NCBI GenBank assembly: GCA_016946835.1
Contig: JACVTC010000149.1
Coordinates: forward strand, 280,501 to 330,000
Direction of reading: 5' to 3'
From: Neocallimastix lanati (nom. inval.)
Taxonomy: Eukaryota > Neocallimastigomycota > Neocallimastigomycetes > Neocallimastigales > Neocallimastigaceae
DNA: 49,500 nucleotides
Of this stretch, positions 21,468 through 35,810 are shown one piece after another (the first letter of the stretch is position 1; each line of letters begins with the position of its first letter). The notes under the pieces were generated by a model. The model ran no database searches, had not been told where the DNA came from, and saw only the letters and a list, made by a program, of their open reading frames with translations. The position numbers were made by a program, and so were the translations under genes.

Positions 21468-22095
21468 GATATATAAAAAATAAAGTATATTAAGGTGGTA
21501 TTTTTTATTTTATTTTTACTTTATTTTTTATTTTTATTCTTATTTTTATTTTTTTTTTTATTTTTTATTTTTATGTTTTATATTATATTTCCATTAAAAA
21601 GATAAAAAAAAAAAAAATTAATTAATAAAAATTATATTCATTAACCATCGAATATTGAAGATTATCGATGAATAAAATCTATTTTATGAATATATATATA
21701 TATATATTATATAAAAATATTTTTAGATATAATCTATATATGTTGAAATCTTCATATAGAATTATCTATGAATATATGTCATGAATATTATAAATATTTT
21801 CAATTTTAATTCAACCAAATGATAGCTTTATTTCAAGAAATTGTAATTTTTTTTTTTTTTTTTTTTTTTACATGATATTTCTACTATTAAAATTTTTTTT
21901 TCTTGTTTTTTCTTTTCCTTCTTTAAAGTGAAAAATTATATATGAAAAAAAGAGGGATTATTATATGATATATAATACATATATGTATATAAAGATTTAT
22001 ATTTTATTATTAAACTTTTTTTTCTTATTTTGAAATATTGTTTATTATTATCATTTTATTTTATTATTATTATTACTTTATTTAATTTTATTTTA

Positions 22096-22132
<37 letters not shown>

Positions 22133-22171
22133 TTATTTTATTATTATTATTATTATTATTATTTTATTTTA

Positions 22172-22223
<52 letters not shown>

Positions 22224-22857
22224 TTATTTTATTGGTAAAATTTGTATAATTTAGATGTATATATTTATAATCATAATTTATTTTATTACAGCTTTATTCA
22301 CTTTTTAAAAAAAAAAAATTTTTTTTATGAACAATAAAAAAAAAAAAAGAAAAATATATATAATATTAAATTTTAATATTTAAATTGAAATAAATATGAA
22401 ATGATGAAAAATAAAATAAAGATATTATGACATTAATTTATATTTATATATATAACTATTAATAAAAAAAAAATAAATATTCATATTATTTTAATTAAAA
22501 AAGATAGAACTATTTTTATAATCAATGATGATATTTTTATGAATAAAACATAATTATTCAGAATCTATAAAATTATAGGTAAATTATTAATATATATATA
22601 TATATTTTTTTTATTATATATATAGTTTTAATAATAGTTAAAGTTTTTATTTTTTAATTTGTTCCCTTTTTTTTATTTTTTTTTTTTTTATTTTAAAAAT
22701 TATTCAATTTTATAATTTTTGATTTAGTATGAACTATAACTAATAGTATTTTTGATGTTTATATGATGTAAATTAAATAAAAGTAATGATGATAAACTAT
22801 ATTCAATTATAATAATTAACCATCACAAATATCAACCATTATAAATAATTATAAATC

Positions 22858-22899
<42 letters not shown>

Positions 22900-23953
22900 T
22901 AATATATATATAATAGTTATATAAACTATAATCGATAATAATAATAAACCATAAAAAACAAAAATTATTCAATAAAGCTTAATTTTCATTATAATAACAA
23001 TTGTTCATATTTTTTGATGTAGTTTAATATTTTTTTTATATAATTAATATCAATATATATTATTCTTTTTTTTTTTTTTTTTTCAATATATAGTTATTAT
23101 TATTAATTATTATTATTATTATTATTAATTATTATTATTAATTATTATTATTATTATTAATTATTATTATTAATTATTATTATTATTATTAAATCTTAAT
23201 CATAATAAAATCACTTAATAATAAAACTATTTTTAGAAAATTAACTCATAATAAATATCATAAATAATTAACTTAATATGGTATAAATTTGGAATATGTA
23301 ACCATCTTTTATCTTTTATACTTAATAATAATTTTATTTTAAGTTGGATGTATTAATTTAAAAAAATTCTTAATATAGAAATTTTTAATATATAAGATTT
23401 TAAATTTTTCTATAAAAATAATAAAAATGATCATCTTCATCATCATCATAATAATAAATTAAGATGTAAAAAATAAATAATCTTTTATATAAATAATATT
23501 TTTTATATATCATTAAAAAATAACAAAAAAGAAAAAAAAAAAAAGAAAAGATAATAACTGTTTTAATTTATTATTATTATTATTATTATTATATTTTTTT
23601 TTGTATAAATATTATTTACACAATAATTAATATAATTAATTTATTTTTACATATGAATTGTTATTATTTTTATTATTATCAAATAATAATCCTATCAAAA
23701 GTAAAAAAAAAAAAAAAAAAAAAATTATTTTTTTTTATATTTTATTTTATATTTTTTTATTTTATTTTATTTTGTATAAATTTGGATATGAAATTAATTT
23801 TAATGGTTAATGTCAATTTATTTAAATTGAATGCATAAATTTTTTTAAAAAAAAAAAATTTTTTAATATGTTAAGCTTTTTAGGTTTTTATATATCAAAA
23901 ATAATAATAATAAAAATTAAAAGGTAATATATTATAAAGAAAAAGAAAAAGAA

Positions 23954-23990
<37 letters not shown>

Positions 23991-24650
23991 GATTTTCAAT
24001 AACAAATTAATTATTATTAGTTATTATTATTAATATTTTTAAAAATTAATATTTTAAAAAATTTTGAATATGGATAACAAAAATCAAAAAAAAAAAAAAA
24101 AAAAAAAAACTAAATATATATATGTATAAAATTAATAGATCAAAAAAATTTTATTTTTATTTTTATTTTATGTTTTCTTAAAAAAGTATGATTAATAATT
24201 TTATGTATATATATATATATATATATTTAAATTTTAATTTTAAATAGATTTTATAGGAATAAAAACTAAAAAAACAAAAAAAAAATAAATTAGTTAAATA
24301 AATATTTACAAATTAGGTTCTTTTATTTTCCATATTATATATGAAAAAAAAAAAAAAATAAAATAAAATAAAATAAAATAAAATAAAATAAAATAAAAAA
24401 AAAAATAAAAATAAAAATAATAATAATAAATATATGTTGATTTTAAAAATAAATAATAAATAATAATAATAATAATAATAATAAATTCTTTTTTATTTAT
24501 AAAATAGGAACTAGATTTATTCATTTTTAATATATAAAATAATAAAAAAAAAAATTATTAATAAATAAATAAATAAATAAATAAATTTAATAATAAAAAA
24601 AAAAATATAAAAAAAAAAAGAAAAACATTGTTAAAATTAATTTATACATT

Positions 24651-24684
<34 letters not shown>

Positions 24685-25106
24685 TAGAAATTATATAAAA
24701 GTCCTATTTAAGATATATAAATATAATAAATAAATATAATTAATATAATTTTATAAAATATATTTTATTTTATATTTTATTTTTATTTTCATTTTATTCT
24801 TATTTTAATTATTTAATATATAAATATATATATATATATACTTACATGTATATATTCCTTTTTTTTTTTTTTTTATTTTATTTTATTTTTAATGATATCA
24901 TCTTTTATTTGTATATTCAATTATCGTTTTATTATCAGTATTATTATTAAAATTATTTATGTAATTTTAATTTTATTTTTACGGTATTATTATTAAAATT
25001 ATTAATGTAATTTTATTTTTATTTTTACGGTAAGTTATACTTTTTTTTTTTTTTTCTTAATTTATTTATTTTCTTAACTTAATTTAAAAATTTTCTATTG
25101 AATTCT
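21382..25106. other. Gene-poor intergenic region, 3.7 kb
   Basis: Separates two minus-strand genes, so it includes the large gene's upstream region. I see only simple sequence: a TA run (21429-21463), TTA/TTTTA arrays (about 22050-22236), a broken ATT array (23095-23190), a TAAAA pentamer array (24358-24397), an AAAT tetramer array (24560-24586) and homopolymers. No exon with protein similarity, tRNA or other RNA gene was recognised. Confidence 0.55.
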
Positions 25107-28100
25107 CTAATCGGTAAAAGATAGTCGTTTTTTCATTAAATTGAAAGCTTTTTCTAATTCTTCTAAATTATTTGGTTTTGGGTTTGAATTTGATCGTGAT
25201 TTTGAATTTGATATTTTACCTTCAGCAATAGTGGAGAAGGAAGATAAAGAATGTTTTGAATTTGGCTTTAGTCCTAGTTCTAATTCAGATTCCGTTTCCA
25301 ATTTTGATTTTAATTTTGAGTTTGATTTTAATTTTAATTTTGATTTTGATTGTGATTGTGTTTGTGATTGTGATTTTGATTTTGATTTTGATGTTGGTGT
25401 TGGTGTTGATAATGTATCTAATTCTAATTTTGATTTTGATTTAAATTCTAGATTTGATTCTAATCTTGACTCCGATCTTAATCTTGATTCTAATTTTTGT
25501 TCTGACTTTGATTCTATTTTTGATTCTGGTTGAAAATTTGATTGAAATTCAAGTTGTAAGTCAGAATTTGATTCTGATTCGAGTTTTTTCTTTATTTTCA
25601 ATTTGGTTTCTGCTTCATATTTAGCATTAGCTTTACTTAGATAAGCACGAGCAGATTCAGCTTCAGCAGCAATGAAAGAAAATGTCTTAGTATCAATTAA
25701 CTTTTTAACATTATTCGATCTTTTACTTGATTTAGATCTTTTTCTACTTCTTGAATTTGAGTTGGAATCTTCTTCTTCTTTCATATGTTTACGTTTGTTT
25801 TCTTTTTTAATTGATGATGGCGAAGTAGATTGTAAATAGTATTTATTATTACCATTATTATTCATTACTGTTTCTCTTTTAATATCATTATTTAAATGTG
25901 AAGAATCATAAATAACATGACTTCTTGATGGATTTTCCTCCTTATTACTATTATTTATTCTATTTCCACTATAATTATTATCATATTCAAAAGGAGATGG
26001 GGAATTTTTAATTTGAATACTAGGTATATTAGAATTTGATCTGTTTATTGATGAATTATAGTAGTTATTACTGTTATAATTATTGTTGTAATTATTGTTA
26101 CTCTTACTGTTATAATTATTGTTGTAATTATTGTTGTTATTATTATTGTAATTATTGTTGTTATTATTGTTGTAATTATTGTTGTAATTATTGTTGTTAT
26201 TATTATTGTTATTATTGTTGTAATTATTGTTGTAATTATTGTTGTAATTATTGTTGTTATTACTGTTGTAATTATTGTTGTTATTATTGTTGTAATTATT
26301 ATTATTATTGTTGTTGTAATTATTATTGTTATTACTGTTGTAATTATTATTATTGTTGTTGTAATTATTATTGTTATTATTGTTGTAATTTTTGCTGTTA
26401 TTATTACTTAAATTATTCGTTCCATTTTTCACATTCATGCTATTTATATTATTCATATTATTCATATTATTCATGTTATTCATGTTATTCATGTTATTCA
26501 TACTATCTATATTATTTAAGTTATTCATATTATTCATACCATTTATTTCATTCATATTATTTCTATTATTTACATTATTCATATTATTTATACCGCTCAT
26601 ATTATTTATGTTATTTATATTGTTCACATTACCCATGCTATTCATATTATTCATGTTATTCATGTTATTCATGCGATTTTTGTTATTCATGTTGTTCAAA
26701 CTATTCATACTATTTGTACTGTTCATGTTATCCATATTATTCACGTTATTCATATTGTTCATATTGTTCATATTATTCATATTATTCACGTTATTCATAT
26801 TATTCATATTATTCATATTATTCATGTTATTCATATTATTCATGTTATTCATATTATTCATATTATTCATATTATTCATATTATTCATGTTATTCATGTT
26901 ATTCATATTATTTATGTTATTCATATTATTCATATTATTCATGTTATTCATATTATTCATATTATTCATATTATTCATATTATTCATGTTATTCATATTA
27001 TTCATATTATTCATATTATTCATATTATTCATATTATTCATATTATTCATAATATTCATATTACTTATATTATTCATATTATTCATATTATTCATATTAT
27101 TGTTCATATTATTCACATTGTTCATGTTATTCATATTATTCATATTATTCCAACTATTCATGTTATTTGAACTATTCATGTTATTTGAACTATTCATGTT
27201 ATTCCAACTATTCATGTTATTCCAACTATTCATGTTATTTGAATTATTCATGTTATTTGAATTATTCATGTTATTCGAATTATTCATGTTATTCCAACTA
27301 TTCATGTTATTTGAATTATTCATGTTATTCATTCTATTCATATTATTAGAACTATTCATGTTATCATTTAAATTATTCATGTTATTCATTCTATTCATAT
27401 TATTTGAACTATTCATGTTATTTGAACTATTTATATTATTCGAACGATTCATGTTATTCATGTTATTCATGTTATTCATGCTATTCATATAATTCATATT
27501 ATTCATATAATTTGCATTATTTGTAGTATTCGTGTTATTCATGTTATTCATGCTGTTCATTCTGTTCATGTCATTTACATTATACAAGTTATTCATTTGA
27601 TTCATATTACTCATATTATTCATATTTATGTTGTTTTCAATCTTTATTTGATTCATATTATTCATGCTTATGCTATTTGAATTATTCACTTGATTCATAT
27701 TATTCATGCTTATATTATTTGAATTATTTGAATTATTCATTTGATTCATATTATTCATGCCTATGTTATTTGAATTTTTCATTTGATTCATATTATTCAT
27801 GCCTATGTTATTTGAATTTTTCATTTGATTCATATTTTTCATATTATTCATATTTTTCATATTATTCATATTTTTCATATTATTCATATTTAAGTTGCTT
27901 TCGTTCTTTATTTGATTCATACTATTCATATTTATATTGTTGGAATTTGTTATTTTATTCAGTTTATTCAATTTTTCTTTACTTGCATTGACAAGACTTT
28001 TCATATGATTGAGACTACCTTTATAAAAACGAGTACGACCATTACTAATAATTAAACTTTCACGATGACCTTTAGATGAACCTGAATGGCTATTATTATC

Positions 28101-30013
28101 ATTATTATTATTTTTCTTGGTCTTGTTTGCAGTTGATGATCCATTAAAAGTAGAAGACGTAGAAGATGTAGTAGTAGCAGTCGTAGTAGTAGTATTAGAG
28201 GTATTAGTATTAGAGGTATTAGTATTATAGGTATTAGTATTATAGGTATTAGTATTATAGGTATTAGTATTAGAGGTATTAGTATTAGAGGTATTAGTAT
28301 TATTGGTATTAGTATTATAGGTATTAGTATTAGAGGTATTAGTATTATAGGTATTAGTATTATAGGCATTAGTATTAGTGGTATTAGTATTAGTGGTAGA
28401 AAAAGTAGTAGTAATGGCAGAAGAATTATGTCTTGGAGTGCTATGATTATTTTGATTATTTATGGGTTGAATAGTTTCGTTTCCTGAAATTGAATCATAT
28501 TCTTTAGAAGGAAAAACATCAGTTTCACTATTCAATAAATGACCATCTTTTGGAATTGTAAACCTTGGAATATTATCATTATTATTACTAAATTTTTCAA
28601 CATTTGTAGAATTATTAAAAATTTTTTCTGCAAAATCTTCATTCGTGTTTACACCATCAAAAGAATTGTTACTTGAAGGTGATTTAAGTTTAATATTATC
28701 CATAATTTCTACCTTTTTAGTATAATGATTTGGCTGTTCATAAATTAATCCTTCCATAAGTACAGCATCAAGTGATGGTGATGGATATTTATTTTGACTA
28801 TAACCAGTATTACTTAAAGAACTATCAAAATAACCATTTTTAGAAACATTTAATAAGGCATAGGCAGCTGCATTTACAGATTGAGAACTCATAGGTGAAA
28901 AACTCAAAGGGGATGTTAATTGACTATTAGATTTTTCTTTATAGAGATATGGAGAAGAGGAAACAGTAAAATCATTATTTTGATTTGAATTATTCTCAAT
29001 TCTATTTTGATGACTATTATTTAAAGAAGGTTCTCTTTTTTGAATTACTTTATCTGCTTCTTGTTTCGTTGGGATATTTGAAGAGTCAATATCTATTTTG
29101 AATAAATAAAAATTATTATTATTATTATTATTAATTAATCTTTTATTGCTATTATTATTATTATAACAATCTTTCATTATTATTATTATTACTTTTATAA
29201 TAATAATAATAATAAATATGACCTTTATTTATTTATTTATTTATTTATTTATTATTTTTTATTATATTTGTTTTTTAACTTAGTTATTTATTATTTACCT
29301 GTTTTAGATAAGGAACAAATTTGTTGCTCTTGATTAGAAGCCTTTGATGAGCTATCTATACTTGCCGCCGTATCATTTATATTAACTATTACTGATGAAG
29401 TCAATGACGAAGTTGGGGTATCTTTTTTTATTTTATTTTCATTATTTTTATTTCTATTATTATCGTTATTGTCCTTATTGTTGTTATTATTATTAGACAT
29501 CATTAATAAAGGTGATTCGCTTCTTGTAGTACTTATTTGATTTAATACAGAAGTATTAATATTATTAACAACTATTGATGTATTCAAAATTGGTGAAACA
29601 ATATTACTACTAATTGTTGGTGTATTAGTGGAAAGACCAAGAGCTGGGGAGTAGCTACTATTAATTACAGATAAATTTTCGATTTTTGTTGATGGTACTG
29701 GTGAAAATGAAGAGATTACGGATAGAGTTTTATTATCAGTTAATAAAGGAGAATTAACCACGTTTGAACCAGTTGAAATTGAATTCTCTAATTCTAATTC
29801 ATCTGTTGAATTTTTAAAACTGTTTGGTTTTGAATCATTATGATTTTTTAGAAATGGCGAATTTTTTATTGTTTGTCCTGAAGGAATCTGATTATTAATT
29901 AAAAGTGATGTTTCTATATTGGATCCTGAAGGATTCTGACTAGTACGTAAAGGTGAGATCTTTATACTTGATCCAGAAGAATTTTGACTAGTAATTAAAG
30001 GTGAGTTTATCAT
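25107..30013 (-). CDS. Asn/Met-repeat giant low-complexity protein, function unknown
   Basis: Two exons, 30013-29299 and 29092-25107, join perfectly in phase 1 (...SKT|D|IDSSN...), giving 1,566 residues; intron 29298-29093 is GTAAAT...AG. Layout: N-terminal 16-residue repeats around SPL..SQN.SGS; a Ser/Thr/Asn region; an NTNT[YS] pentapeptide array; a basic segment near NGRTRFYKGSLNHMKSLVN; about 480 residues of NNM triplets; NNNNNYNN repeats; a basic nuclear-localisation-like stretch (RKRSKSSKRSNNVKKL) followed by FSFIAAEAESARAYLSKANA; then Ser/Lys/Glu and Ser/Lys/Leu repeats; end KKRLSFTD. No catalytic domain seen. The composition and basic cluster would suit a nuclear prion-like regulator, but this is inference. 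The start ATG is directly preceded by an in-frame TAA. TAG stop. Confidence 0.75.
26045..26405 (-). repeat. Coding Asn/Tyr repeat
   Basis: A TTATTGTTG/TAATTATTG mixture encoding NNNNNYNN repeats, next to the NNM array. The use of both AAT and AAC codons means it is not a pure trinucleotide run, so the amino acid sequence may be under some constraint. Confidence 0.9.
26430..27905 (-). repeat. 9-bp minisatellite encoding Asn-Asn-Met
   Basis: ATTATTCAT (plus) recurs about 150 times with substitutions (Ser, Trp, Arg, Val, Ile variants). Third positions alternate (ATATTATTC/ATGTTATTC) and blocks of variant units recur (for example CCAACTATT giving SW), showing repeated local duplications. The coding frame is never broken over about 1.5 kb. 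Confidence 0.97.
28186..28405 (-). repeat. 15-bp coding minisatellite encoding NTNT[Y/S]
   Basis: About 14 tandem units of AGGTATTAGTATTAT/AGGTATTAGTATTAG on the plus strand. It encodes Asn-Thr-Asn-Thr-Tyr or -Ser pentapeptides in the same protein. Confidence 0.92.
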
Positions 30014-30313
30014 TTATGTTCCTGATGTATTAGAGTTTGCTACAATTCAGAGAATTTATTTATTCTATTTTAAATATATTAATTATATTAATTGTTTTTT
30101 TTTTTTTTTTTTTTTTTTCTATATTTCAAATTTAATGAAATTTGTTAACATTCTATTACCGAAATTTAAACTATTTTTTTTTTTTTACTAAATGATAATA
30201 AGTTTATAATATTTTAATAATTTTTTTTTTTTTTTCTTTATAATTAAATAGCGTATTTTTAGTACTAAAAGTATTTATAAATATTTTGTTCTACTGATAT
30301 TTAAATGGATAAA

Positions 30314-30344
<31 letters not shown>

Positions 30345-30781
30345 GTTGTTGTTGTTGTTTGTTGTTGTTTAATTAAAACGTTAATTGTTATAAAATGAGA
30401 AATAACATTAAATATGAATTAAAACCTTTTTAATACAAGCTTAATTTTTTTCCTTAATTTATAATATTGTTTATTATATTTATAAATATTAATTATTATT
30501 CTTAGGAAAGTACAATATATAATATAATATCTAAAAAGTAAAATAACGTTGGCATATTATTTTTATTATTATTTATTTTTATTTATTATTTTTATTTAAC
30601 TTATATATAAAAAATAATTTATAAAATTTAAAAAAAGAATATATATATATTTTATTTTTGTTAATTTATTTACAACACATTAATTAAAATAATTAATATA
30701 ATTTTTATTATTAAAATTCATTGAGTCCATTAATTTTATTATATATATTATTCTTTTTAAATATTTTGAATATTTTTATAT

Positions 30782-30853
<72 letters not shown>

Positions 30854-31599
30854 AAAAAGTTTAATATAAAATGAATTTTGTAATTGATGAAAAGAATTAT
30901 AATTTTTATTTACACCAAATTTTTTTGGTGTAAATTTATGTATTTATAATATATATAAAATTAATTACCCTTTGAACTGGAATCTTTTTTTTTAATTATT
31001 ATTGAAATCTTCAAAAAAAAAAAATATATTATTAATAAAAATGTGTAAAAAAAATAAAAAATAAAAAATAAAATAAAAAATAAAAAATAAAATACAAAAT
31101 AAAAAATAAAATAAAAAAAAAAATAAAAGAACAAAAAATTAAATAATTAAAATTACTTATAATTCATTTTTTTTTAATACATATTTAATTTATATACATT
31201 TATTTTTAATATTTATTTATTATATATATTTATTTTAAATAGAATATATTTATATTCATGTTTATTTAATTTTTATATTAATATATTTAATTATATTTTT
31301 ATATTTATATAATTATATATTAATAATTATATTTGTACTTTTTTAATTTATGTTTATTTAATTTATATTTAGGATTATTTGTTTTATAAAAATTTATCTA
31401 TTTACTTGTTTAATATTAATAATAAGTATATAAAGCAAATTCAAAATTCATCATTAAGTAATCATTCTAATCATTCAATAAATAATTCTTTTCTTTGGTC
31501 TTTTATTATTATACCATTATTTAGTTGGTATATGAATGTAATAATAATTAATTATTAAAAATAATAATTATGATTTTTTTAAATGATTATTTATTATTC

Positions 31600-31638
<39 letters not shown>

Positions 31639-32035
31639 TTAAACAAATAAATAAATAAATAAATAAATAATAAATGAATAATAAATGAATAAATTAAAAA
31701 TATTTTCATAAATTATTCATTTTACTCTGTTATATTAATTTAGTATATTTGACATATTTTATAAAGTACAACAATTTGAAAAGATAAAATCAATACAACA
31801 TAAAATAAAATAAAATAAAATATATTATCAAATATAATAACATAATATATATATAAACAATATATATTCATATATGATTTATAATATATTCAAATACATA
31901 TTTTTTAATATTGAATAAATTTAAAATAAATTTATATTTACTTTTTTTTTTTTTTTTTTTTAATAGAAATATAGAAATATATTTTTATATATATTATATA
32001 ATAACAAATTAATAATTTGATCTCTCTGTTCTATA

Positions 32036-32104
32036 TAATCCATATAATCCATATAATCTATATAATCTATATAATCTATATAATCTATATAATCTATATA
32101 ATCC
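32036..32104. repeat. 9-bp tandem repeat
   Basis: CATATAATC/TATATAATC unit, about 7-8 copies. Confidence 0.85.
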
Positions 32105-32804
32105 TTAAATATAATTTATTTTCTTAATCATCATAGATAAAAATTTAAATTATTAAATAATCATAATGAAAAAGTTAATCTATCTTTCCTAATTATGATA
32201 TAATGTCTTAAAACTATAGATAACTTTTTATAGCATTAGGAAAACCAAAAATAATAGGATAGATTAATAATATATAGTATTATAATACTTGTAAAGATTA
32301 ACAGTAAATAAATACTAATAAAATAACAAATTAAAATATAATTAATATAACAACAACAATAAAAAAAAAAAAAGATTTAAAGTTAATAATCAATATTAGA
32401 ATAATTATTTTAAAATTTAACCATATATTATTCCTATTGTTTACTGGAATAATCTACGATAGTTAGCTATAATATTATAATATTAAATTATACCATTTAA
32501 TATATAAATAATAGAATATACTAAAGCATATAAATTTGGATTAACATTTAAAATTTTAAATTTAAAATTTTTATAGTTTAATTTTAAATATACAAAATTA
32601 TAATAATTATAATAATTTTTATATAAACTAAATAAATAAATTAAATATAATTAAAACAGTTTACATTTCATCCCTTATTAAAATAGTTTATTCTATTTTT
32701 ATTTTTATTTATTATAGAATTTTCTTTAATTTATTTTTCTTTTATTTATTTATTTACTTATTATTATATATTTATTTACTTATTATTTATTTATTTATTT
32801 ATTT

Positions 32805-32876
<72 letters not shown>

Positions 32877-34483
32877 TTTGTCGATTTACTTTTTTTTTTT
32901 TTTAATTATCACTTGTTTTATTTGGTCTTTTTTTTTCCTACTTTCTTATTCTATAACCTTATATTAAATATTTTTTTTTGAAAACCAAAAAATATATTTG
33001 AATTCTTTAATTTAAATTTATATACTAACATTTATCAATAATTATTGATTAAAAAGTAAAAATAAAATAAAAACGAATTATTTTTTAATGTCAGCAAAGT
33101 TTAATTTTTTTGAATATATCTATTTAAATAAATTTTAATAATACAATAAATGAATTAAACAGTAAAGTTAAAATTTTATTAAAGAGTCTATCCATTCAAA
33201 AAAAAAAAAAAAAAAAAAATTTAAAAAAAAAAAAAGTGTTATATTTTTTTTTTATTTTTTATTATTATTCCTAACAAATTAAAATAAGAAACAAAAAAAG
33301 TTTAAATATAGAAAATAATCATGAATCATAATATACTCTATAATATATACTATATACTATAATAATACATGATATGAACAATAATAATAAGTACTAACAA
33401 TTACTTAATAATAAATGGTTAATTATACCACAATACACATAATAATGTAATAATGTAATAAATAGTCATATACTAATATAAAATATTCAATAAAAGAAAA
33501 AAAAATTTTTTTTTATTTTATTAATTTGATAATCCTAGAAATTTCTTTGTACCATTTATTTTAATTTTATTATTAATATTTTTTGAAAGAATATAGATTA
33601 TTCTATTATTTATTTATTAAAAATTAAATTTTTTAATTTCAAATTAATTTATATTTTAATTTATCTTTAGGTGTCAGTGACAGGAAAATTTTATACATAT
33701 ATTTTTTCTTAAAAAGGATGTTAATTAACAAAAAAAAAAAAAAGAAAAAAAAATAAAATAAATTATTTTATCCTGTACTATTTTGTATAAACAGCTTTTT
33801 TTTTTTATTTGTGGTGTTAGAAAATTTATTTTATTTATTGTTATATAATTCATTTACTTAATATTAAATTATTATTCTATTATATGTTATTATTCATTAT
33901 ATTATAGAATATTCTTTTTAATATTTATATTATATTCAACATAATTACTAATGAAATAATACACAAAAAAAAAAAGAAAAATAAAATAAAATAAAAAAAA
34001 AAAAAACTTAAACCATTATAAAGTAATATTAAAAAGAATACACTTAAAAGTCAGTGTTATAGATAATAATTATATTATATCTATATCTATATCTATATTT
34101 TATAGTATTTAAAAGAAAAAAAATTCAAACAGTACACCATAAAATATTTAAATTTTAATATAATTAATATGTTATTTTGTCTTTTTTTTTTTTTTTATCT
34201 CCCTTTATATATATATATATATTATTTATTTATTTATTTTTAATATTTTTTTTGTATTTTTTTTTTTTTTTTTGTATTTTTTTTATTATTATTTTTTGTG
34301 TGTTTGCTTTGTTTTATATTTATTTATATTTATTTATATTTATTTATTTATTTATTTATTTTATTTAGGTATTTTTTAGTATTTTCTATTATCCATTCAT
34401 ATATATATATATATATTTAAAAGTATTTTCTATTGTTCATTCATATATTATATTATATTATATATTTTTTTTATAGTATTTTC

Positions 34484-34529
<46 letters not shown>

Positions 34530-34865
34530 TTATTATTCGTTTTTTTTTTTAATTTGCTCTGTTAAGGTTAAAATATCATAATCAGTTAATTAAATGGTTT
34601 ATCATACCTAAAAGTTTAATGATACAAAAGAAGAATCAAATGCTTTATAAATAATAAAAATAATAACACTAAAATTGGTTAAACTAAAGGTATTACTTAA
34701 AGATTTCTATATAATATAATATAATAATATATAAATAATATATAATAAAATAGAGTACAATATAATAGTATTTATGAATTATACAAACTATATTTATATA
34801 TAAATTTATTTTTTAATCATTATACCGTATAATAGAATAAAATCACAAACAAACAAAAAAAAATT

Positions 34866-35065
34866 AGTTTAGAAGTTTCTTTTTTTTATCTGTTTACAAT
34901 AATTAATTTCATAGTTTAATGGTTTCACTTACTATAGTAAATGAAATTTTATTAGAAGTTTCTTTTTCTATCTGTTTATAATAATTAGTTTCTTATATTA
35001 TAGTAAAAATAAAATTATTATTAGAAGTTTTTTTTTTTTCTATCAGATAATAATAATTAGTATTA
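34866..35065. repeat. Three diverged tandem copies of an about 80-bp unit
   Basis: Each copy begins near TTAGAAGTTTCTTTTT, continues with TATCTGTTTA or TATCAGATAA, and ends with ATAATTAGT-like sequence. The copies start at about 34868, 34953 and 35021. Confidence 0.6.
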
Positions 35066-35636
35066 ATAATAATTTCTTTTTTACTATAAAAAATGAAATC
35101 ATTAAACTAAGAAACTATTTAAAATATTTATATATTTATTAGAATTATTAAATTATTAAGAATTGTTTTTATATTTATTATTTGTATTGCTTTTTTTTTT
35201 TTTTTTTTTTTAATAATATTAATAATTTTATATGATGATTATAATGTTTTAATTATAATAGTCAATAAATAGTAAATATAATAAATAGTATATATAATAA
35301 ACGATATTAATAATAAAATAATAAGATAGTATTTATAATAATGATGATAAAATATTGTTTTTATAGTAAGATTTCGTTCAAAATAGGATAGCATTTATAA
35401 TAAGATGGTTTTTAAATAAGATATATAATATAACGATTCTTAATATGAATCATCAATATATATATATATAATATTTATATATTCTTATACATATATATTA
35501 AAATTTTTATTTATAATATTAATATATATTTATTAATAAATATAGTAAATTATTTACTTACATTATTATTATATATTCACTAATATATTTAATAAAATAT
35601 TTATTTATATTATTAAAAATATTCATTAATATATAT

Positions 35637-35707
35637 ATTAAAATATTGGATGTGGAGATTTCGCAATATGGCATACATATTGTTGCAATTTGACGCCATA
35701 AATATTT
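35637..35707. repeat. 71-bp hairpin-forming island
   Basis: GC-richer than its surroundings. Outer arms TAAAATATT/AATATTTTA are perfectly complementary, with inner pairs ATGGC/GCCAT and CAATATG/CATATTG. It may be the end of a mobile element (a MULE-like relic starts 100 bp away) or a small structured RNA; neither is shown. Confidence 0.5.
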
Positions 35708-35810
35708 TAATATTTTTTAATACAATTATATATATAAATAAATAAAAATAAATAAAAATATTAAATTATCAAATTTAAAAATATATAAAACTAATGTTAA
35801 TTATTAAAAA

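Larger units (their letters stand above)
30014..35636. other. Long non-coding AT-rich region with simple repeats
   Basis: Upstream of the Asn/Met gene. No exon or RNA gene recognised. Contents: (AAT)n at 30786-30842; a TAAAAAATAAAA-type array at 31045-31130; a 9-bp tandem repeat at 32036-32104; an ATTT array at about 32770-32878; poly-T of 40 or more near 34489-34524; and three diverged copies of an 80-bp unit at 34866-35065. About 31,430-31,560 has slightly higher complexity but gave no frame. Confidence 0.5.

Noticed and set aside
22030-22254. Plus-strand Tyr/Leu-rich frame
   Set aside because: Product of TTA/TTTTA microsatellites with no non-repetitive coding part.
26036-27492. Long plus-strand open frames (Tyr/Cys/Ser-rich and Leu/Phe/Met-rich)
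   Set aside because: They are the antisense of the NNM and NNY minisatellites; repeats whose period is a multiple of three leave several frames open. The minus frame continues into non-repetitive coding sequence and splices cleanly.
34177-34368. Hydrophobic Phe/Ile/Tyr frame that could be a membrane protein
   Set aside because: Entirely poly-T and TTTA repeats; in DNA this AT-rich, such hydrophobic frames arise by chance.
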